The position numbers and the translations under genes were made by a program. Below are positions 12,981 to 15,456 of a DNA stretch of 15,456 bases, one piece after another; the stretch's first letter is position 1, and each line of letters starts with the position of its first letter. The DNA comes from Bdellovibrionales bacterium (GTDB lineage: Bacteria > Bdellovibrionota > Bdellovibrionia > Bdellovibrionales > JAMPXM01). The stretch is taken from contig SXSP01000271.1 in NCBI GenBank assembly GCA_005792225.1, positions 1 through 15,456 of the forward strand, in the 5' to 3' direction. A model generated the notes under the pieces. It was given only the letters and a program-made list of their open reading frames with translations, was not told the origin of the DNA and did no database searches.

Positions 12981-13503
12981 TGGCTTTGATCTGTCCCGTC
13001 ATAGGAACTTCTTTGGGATTGATCCAAGCTTGAGAGATTTTCCCGTCATCTTTGTTTTTGATCTTTGCATAGATGCACTTGAAAGTACCAGCGGCAACTG
13101 TGACGCTGTCTTCTTTCATTTCGACGACCTCAACGTTCGACTCAGGAACTTTTTGTTCTTGGCCGTTCACCAAGAGCTTTTCGATTTGGCCGGTTGTCTT
13201 GTTGAGCAAGATTTCCATTTTTTGCTCACCCGCCATTGAGAGCTTCATATCCTGCTGGAGCCAGTAACCTGTGCCGGTGTCTTCGCGCACGAAGTTATCC
13301 GAAGTTCCGTTTAAGAGAACGTTCGAGATCTTGTACGACGATTTGTCATTTACGCGCCAGTCGAGACCAGCGTAAGAAGCTTGAACGATCGTTGCGTTCT
13401 GGAGCGCCTTTACGTACTCCATAACCTGTTCGTTCGCGCGAGCGGGAGAAGCCACGACAATGGCCGTGAGAGCTGCTGCGATCAATCCGTAAACCTTAGA
13501 CAT
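12916..13503 (-). CDS. Secreted periplasmic protein of unknown function (195 aa)
   Basis: A typical signal peptide (about residues 1-23, cleavage after ARA) starts at ATG 13501-13503, with a strong AAGGAGG five bases upstream. The mature part is beta-rich. Its second half has the pattern VTVAAGTFKCIYAKIKN followed by AWINPKEVPMTGQIKAI and a final ELTSFQF. This order (valine-rich strand, AAGTF, charged turn, Trp-Ile-x-Pro, Val-Pro, Gly) is common in DUF3108-like and LolA/LolB-fold periplasmic proteins. I would treat that as a fold hint, not an assignment. There is one Cys only and no lipobox. A probable promoter lies at 13533-13560. It is the first gene of the run that leads through the TPR and LptM-like genes to dapF-dapA-dapB. 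Confidence 0.8.
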   Translation of the reverse strand: MSKVYGLIAAALTAIVVASPARANEQVMEYVKALQNATIVQASYAGLDWRVNDKSSYKISNVLLNGTSDNFVREDTGTGYWLQQDMKLSMAGEQKMEILLNKTTGQIEKLLVNGQEQKVPESNVEVVEMKEDSVTVAAGTFKCIYAKIKNKDDGKISQAWINPKEVPMTGQIKAIAESQLGQITQELTSFQFAPR

Positions 13504-13532
13504 GTGTCCTCCTTGATGGTTTTCTGCTGCTC

Positions 13533-13560
13533 ATCATCCCATCAAAGGTCTTGGAGTCAA
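13533..13560 (-). promoter_or_regulatory. Probable sigma-70-type promoter of the exported-protein/dap run
   Basis: On the minus strand TTGACT (13560-13555) matches five of six bases of the -35 consensus. GATGAT (13538-13533) matches four of six of the -10 box, with a 16-base spacer. It lies about 30 bp before ATG 13503 and downstream of the ftsK terminator, where a promoter is needed. A GTGTCGGGTGTCG sequence sits just upstream of the -35. Confidence 0.4.
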
Positions 13561-13620
13561 TACTCAAAAGAGGGCGCGAAACGACACCCGACACAAACCT
13601 TTCTTATTTGTCGAATTTAA

Positions 13621-13668
13621 TTAAAGAACATCGAAACCGCCCCGAAGAATCGAGGCGGCGCGCGATGT
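13621..13668 (-). terminator. Hairpin terminator after ftsK
   Basis: Read on the minus strand, CCGCCTCGA and TCGGGGCGG (13658-13637, loop TTCT) make a 9-bp stem with one G-U pair. It is enclosed by an outer 6-bp pair, ACATCG with CGATGT (13668-13663 and 13633-13628). A modest T-rich stretch (TTCTTTAATT) follows. It starts seven bases after the ftsK stop. The T tract is interrupted, so efficiency is uncertain. Confidence 0.65.
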
Positions 13669-13674
13669 TGAGAT

Positions 13675-15456
13675 TTACTTTTCCTGATAGGAATTGATGA
13701 GGACGGGGCGGGGCTTCGAGCCATTCGCGGGTCCCACGACACCTTCACGCTCGAAAATTTCGATCATGCGCGCGGCGCGCGGATATCCGAGTTTAAATTT
13801 TCGCTGAAGGAGAGAAGCACTCACTTCCTTCATCGACGAGACGTGCGCGAGAATTTCATCGTAGCGATCATCGTATTCTCCATCGCCGTCGCCCTCTCCG
13901 AAACCGTCTCCGCCCTCACCCTCGCCGCTGAGATCGAAGCCACCCCCCGATCCTTCAAGAGCGCGCATCGCGAGCGTATCGTACTGCGGTTCACCTTGCT
14001 CACCCCAGAACTTCATGACGGCCGCGATCTCTTGCTCCGTCACCCACGGGGCGTGATGGCGCTGAGGTTTCGAGACGCCCGGCGCGAGATACAAATTGTC
14101 TCCGTTAGGTAGGAGTCTCTCCGCGCCGCCTTCATCCAAGATAATCCGTGAGTCCATTTTGCTTGCGACTTTAAAGCTCACCCGGCCCGGAATGTTGGTC
14201 TTGATCAAACCAGTGACGACGTCCTTACGCGGGCTCTGCATCGCGAGAACCAGGTGAATGCCGCACGCACGCGCCATTTGCGCGAGTCGAACCACAAGGT
14301 TTTCCACAGTCGCTTTGTCGACGGCCATCAAGTCCCCAAACTCTTCCACGACGATCACGATGTAGGGTTGGGGAGTGTAGTAGTACTGCTGAAGCTTTCT
14401 TGCGTCCTGTTCCCACTCGGTGTTGATCTGCTCGTGTTGCTCGACTTGTTCTTTCGTCAACTTGCCGACGATCTCGTTGAAACTTTCGAGTCCACGCGCG
14501 CCGAACTTCGACATCGAGTTATAGCGCTTATCCATTTCACGAATCGCCCACTTCAAAGCCGAGACCGCCTTTTTCGGCTCGCGGATCGGGGGCATCAACA
14601 AGTGAGGAATATCATTGAATGACGCTAAATCGACCTGTTTCGGATCGATCAGAATTAAGCGCAAGCTCTTCGGAGAGTGCTTGAAGAGAAGGCCCGTGAT
14701 CGCAGAAACGACGAAAACTGATTTACCTGAACCCGTCGTGCCCGCAACCATCAAGTGCGGCATCTTTCTTAAGTCGACGACCTTGGGATCACCGTCAGCC
14801 TGGCGACCTAAGCAGAGGGGGAGCTTCATGCCGTCGGACCAGAATGTATCATTCGCGAGAATATCTTTAAGATACACAGTTTCACGTTGAGAGTTCGACG
14901 TTTCGATCCCGACAACGTCGCGACCCGGAATCGGCGCGATAATCCGTACCGATTCACTCGAGAGCGCGAGCGACAAGTCGTCAGCGAGTTCGGTGATCTT
15001 CGAAATCTTGACGTCCGCATTGGGTTTGAACTCGTACATAGTGACCAAAGGTCCCGGCTTCGCGTGAACCACTTCGCCTTTGACGGCGAACTGATTCAGC
15101 TTATCAACGAGCGTCGTGGCTTTCATGTTGATCTCGCGCTCTGTTACCCGCGCGCGCGTGGCTGGTGGATCCTCGAGCATCTGAATATCCGGGAGCTTCC
15201 AGTTTTCAACCCGGCGCTCGATCTTCGCATTCATTTTGACTTTGCGACGAGCGACTTCGCCATCGAGTTTCAGCTGACGCTGAACGGGGGCCGCAATTTC
15301 TTCATGGCCCTCTTCGTTGTCGTTCTCTTCGGCTTCTTCGCCATCGTCTTCAGCATCGGCCGCGGCTTTCGCCGACACTTTCGGCTCCGCTGCGGGCTTT
15401 TCTTTTTTGTCTTTTCCGAGCGACAGACTGAGGAGGCTCTTCTTCGGTTTCTCTTC
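13675..15456 (-). CDS. ftsK: DNA translocase FtsK/SpoIIIE (N-terminal part outside window)
   Basis: This is a hexameric ATP-driven DNA pump of the septum that moves chromosome termini into daughter cells. The frame is open to the right edge, so the N-terminal membrane domain lies outside and the GTG at 15378 is not a start. Visible in order (numbered from base 15456): a Lys-rich then acidic linker (about 1-58), the alpha domain (about 100-200), and the beta motor with Walker A GTTGSGKS (239-246) and a Walker B strand VIVVEEFGDLM (367-377). Most homologues have DEFAD, so the first Asp is Glu here. The usual TQRPS block reads MQSPRKDV (406-413). DEGGAERLLPNGDNLYLAPG follows. A Gly/Asp/Glu linker (about 500-530) leads to the gamma winged helix (EVSASLLQRKFKLGYPRAAR), which reads KOPS-type DNA signals in the family. 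A terminator follows. Confidence 0.94.
   Translation of the reverse strand, partial: EEKPKKSLLSLSLGKDKKEKPAAEPKVSAKAAADAEDDGEEAEENDNEEGHEEIAAPVQRQLKLDGEVARRKVKMNAKIERRVENWKLPDIQMLEDPPATRARVTEREINMKATTLVDKLNQFAVKGEVVHAKPGPLVTMYEFKPNADVKISKITELADDLSLALSSESVRIIAPIPGRDVVGIETSNSQRETVYLKDILANDTFWSDGMKLPLCLGRQADGDPKVVDLRKMPHLMVAGTTGSGKSVFVVSAITGLLFKHSPKSLRLILIDPKQVDLASFNDIPHLLMPPIREPKKAVSALKWAIREMDKRYNSMSKFGARGLESFNEIVGKLTKEQVEQHEQINTEWEQDARKLQQYYYTPQPYIVIVVEEFGDLMAVDKATVENLVVRLAQMARACGIHLVLAMQSPRKDVVTGLIKTNIPGRVSFKVASKMDSRIILDEGGAERLLPNGDNLYLAPGVSKPQRHHAPWVTEQEIAAVMKFWGEQGEPQYDTLAMRALEGSGGGFDLSGEGEGGDGFGEGDGDGEYDDRYDEILAHVSSMKEVSASLLQRKFKLGYPRAARMIEIFEREGVVGPANGSKPRPVLINSYQEK

Overview
The window looks like chromosomal DNA of a Gram-negative bacterium. 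Many products carry signal peptides or lipoprotein signals, the ribosome binding sites are GGAGG-type, and there is a LptM-like lipoprotein next to dapF, a periplasmic lytic transglycosylase and an FtsK translocase. The mix of lineage-specific lipoproteins with an FSA-type transaldolase, a split methylmalonyl-CoA mutase and this style of lytic transglycosylase suggests Bdellovibrionota or a deltaproteobacterial relative. That placement is an inference and was not tested by any search. I see no rRNA, tRNA, CRISPR array, insertion sequence or phage gene.

Left block, plus strand (1-3517): the end of a biotin carrier subunit or domain, a small putative lipoprotein, the catalytic chain of methylmalonyl-CoA mutase without its B12 domain, and a 328-aa lipoprotein behind a strong inverted repeat. 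The carrier and the mutase point to propionyl-CoA to methylmalonyl-CoA to succinyl-CoA interconversion. A hairpin with A and T runs on both sides (3525-3554) ends this block and probably also the facing gene.

Middle (3557-5679): a small secreted protein on the minus strand and a 528-aa membrane-anchored lytic transglycosylase on the plus strand diverge from a 197-bp gap. The transglycosylase converges tail to tail with a large minus-strand surface protein, and their stop codons overlap.

Right block, all minus strand, read from right to left: ftsK (5' end outside the window), a hairpin terminator, and a probable promoter. Then comes a tight series: secreted 195-aa protein, exported TPR protein, LptM-like lipoprotein, dapF, dapA, dapB. 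DapA, DapB and DapF are the first committed, second and epimerase steps of the diaminopimelate/lysine pathway, which feeds peptidoglycan. After a 177-bp gap come transaldolase, a lipoprotein coupled to it, and the 758-aa envelope protein. Three junctions are 4-base stop/start overlaps (ATGA or GTGA), so translational coupling is a theme.

Most of the window is core metabolism and cell envelope. No gene set here looks like a defence, secretion or mobile system. The points most worth a second look are the unusual Walker B and QRPS-like motifs in FtsK, the LptM-like gene beside dapF, the mutase lacking its cobalamin domain, the uncharacterised two-repeat surface protein, and the inverted repeats at 2470-2519 and 8438-8467.
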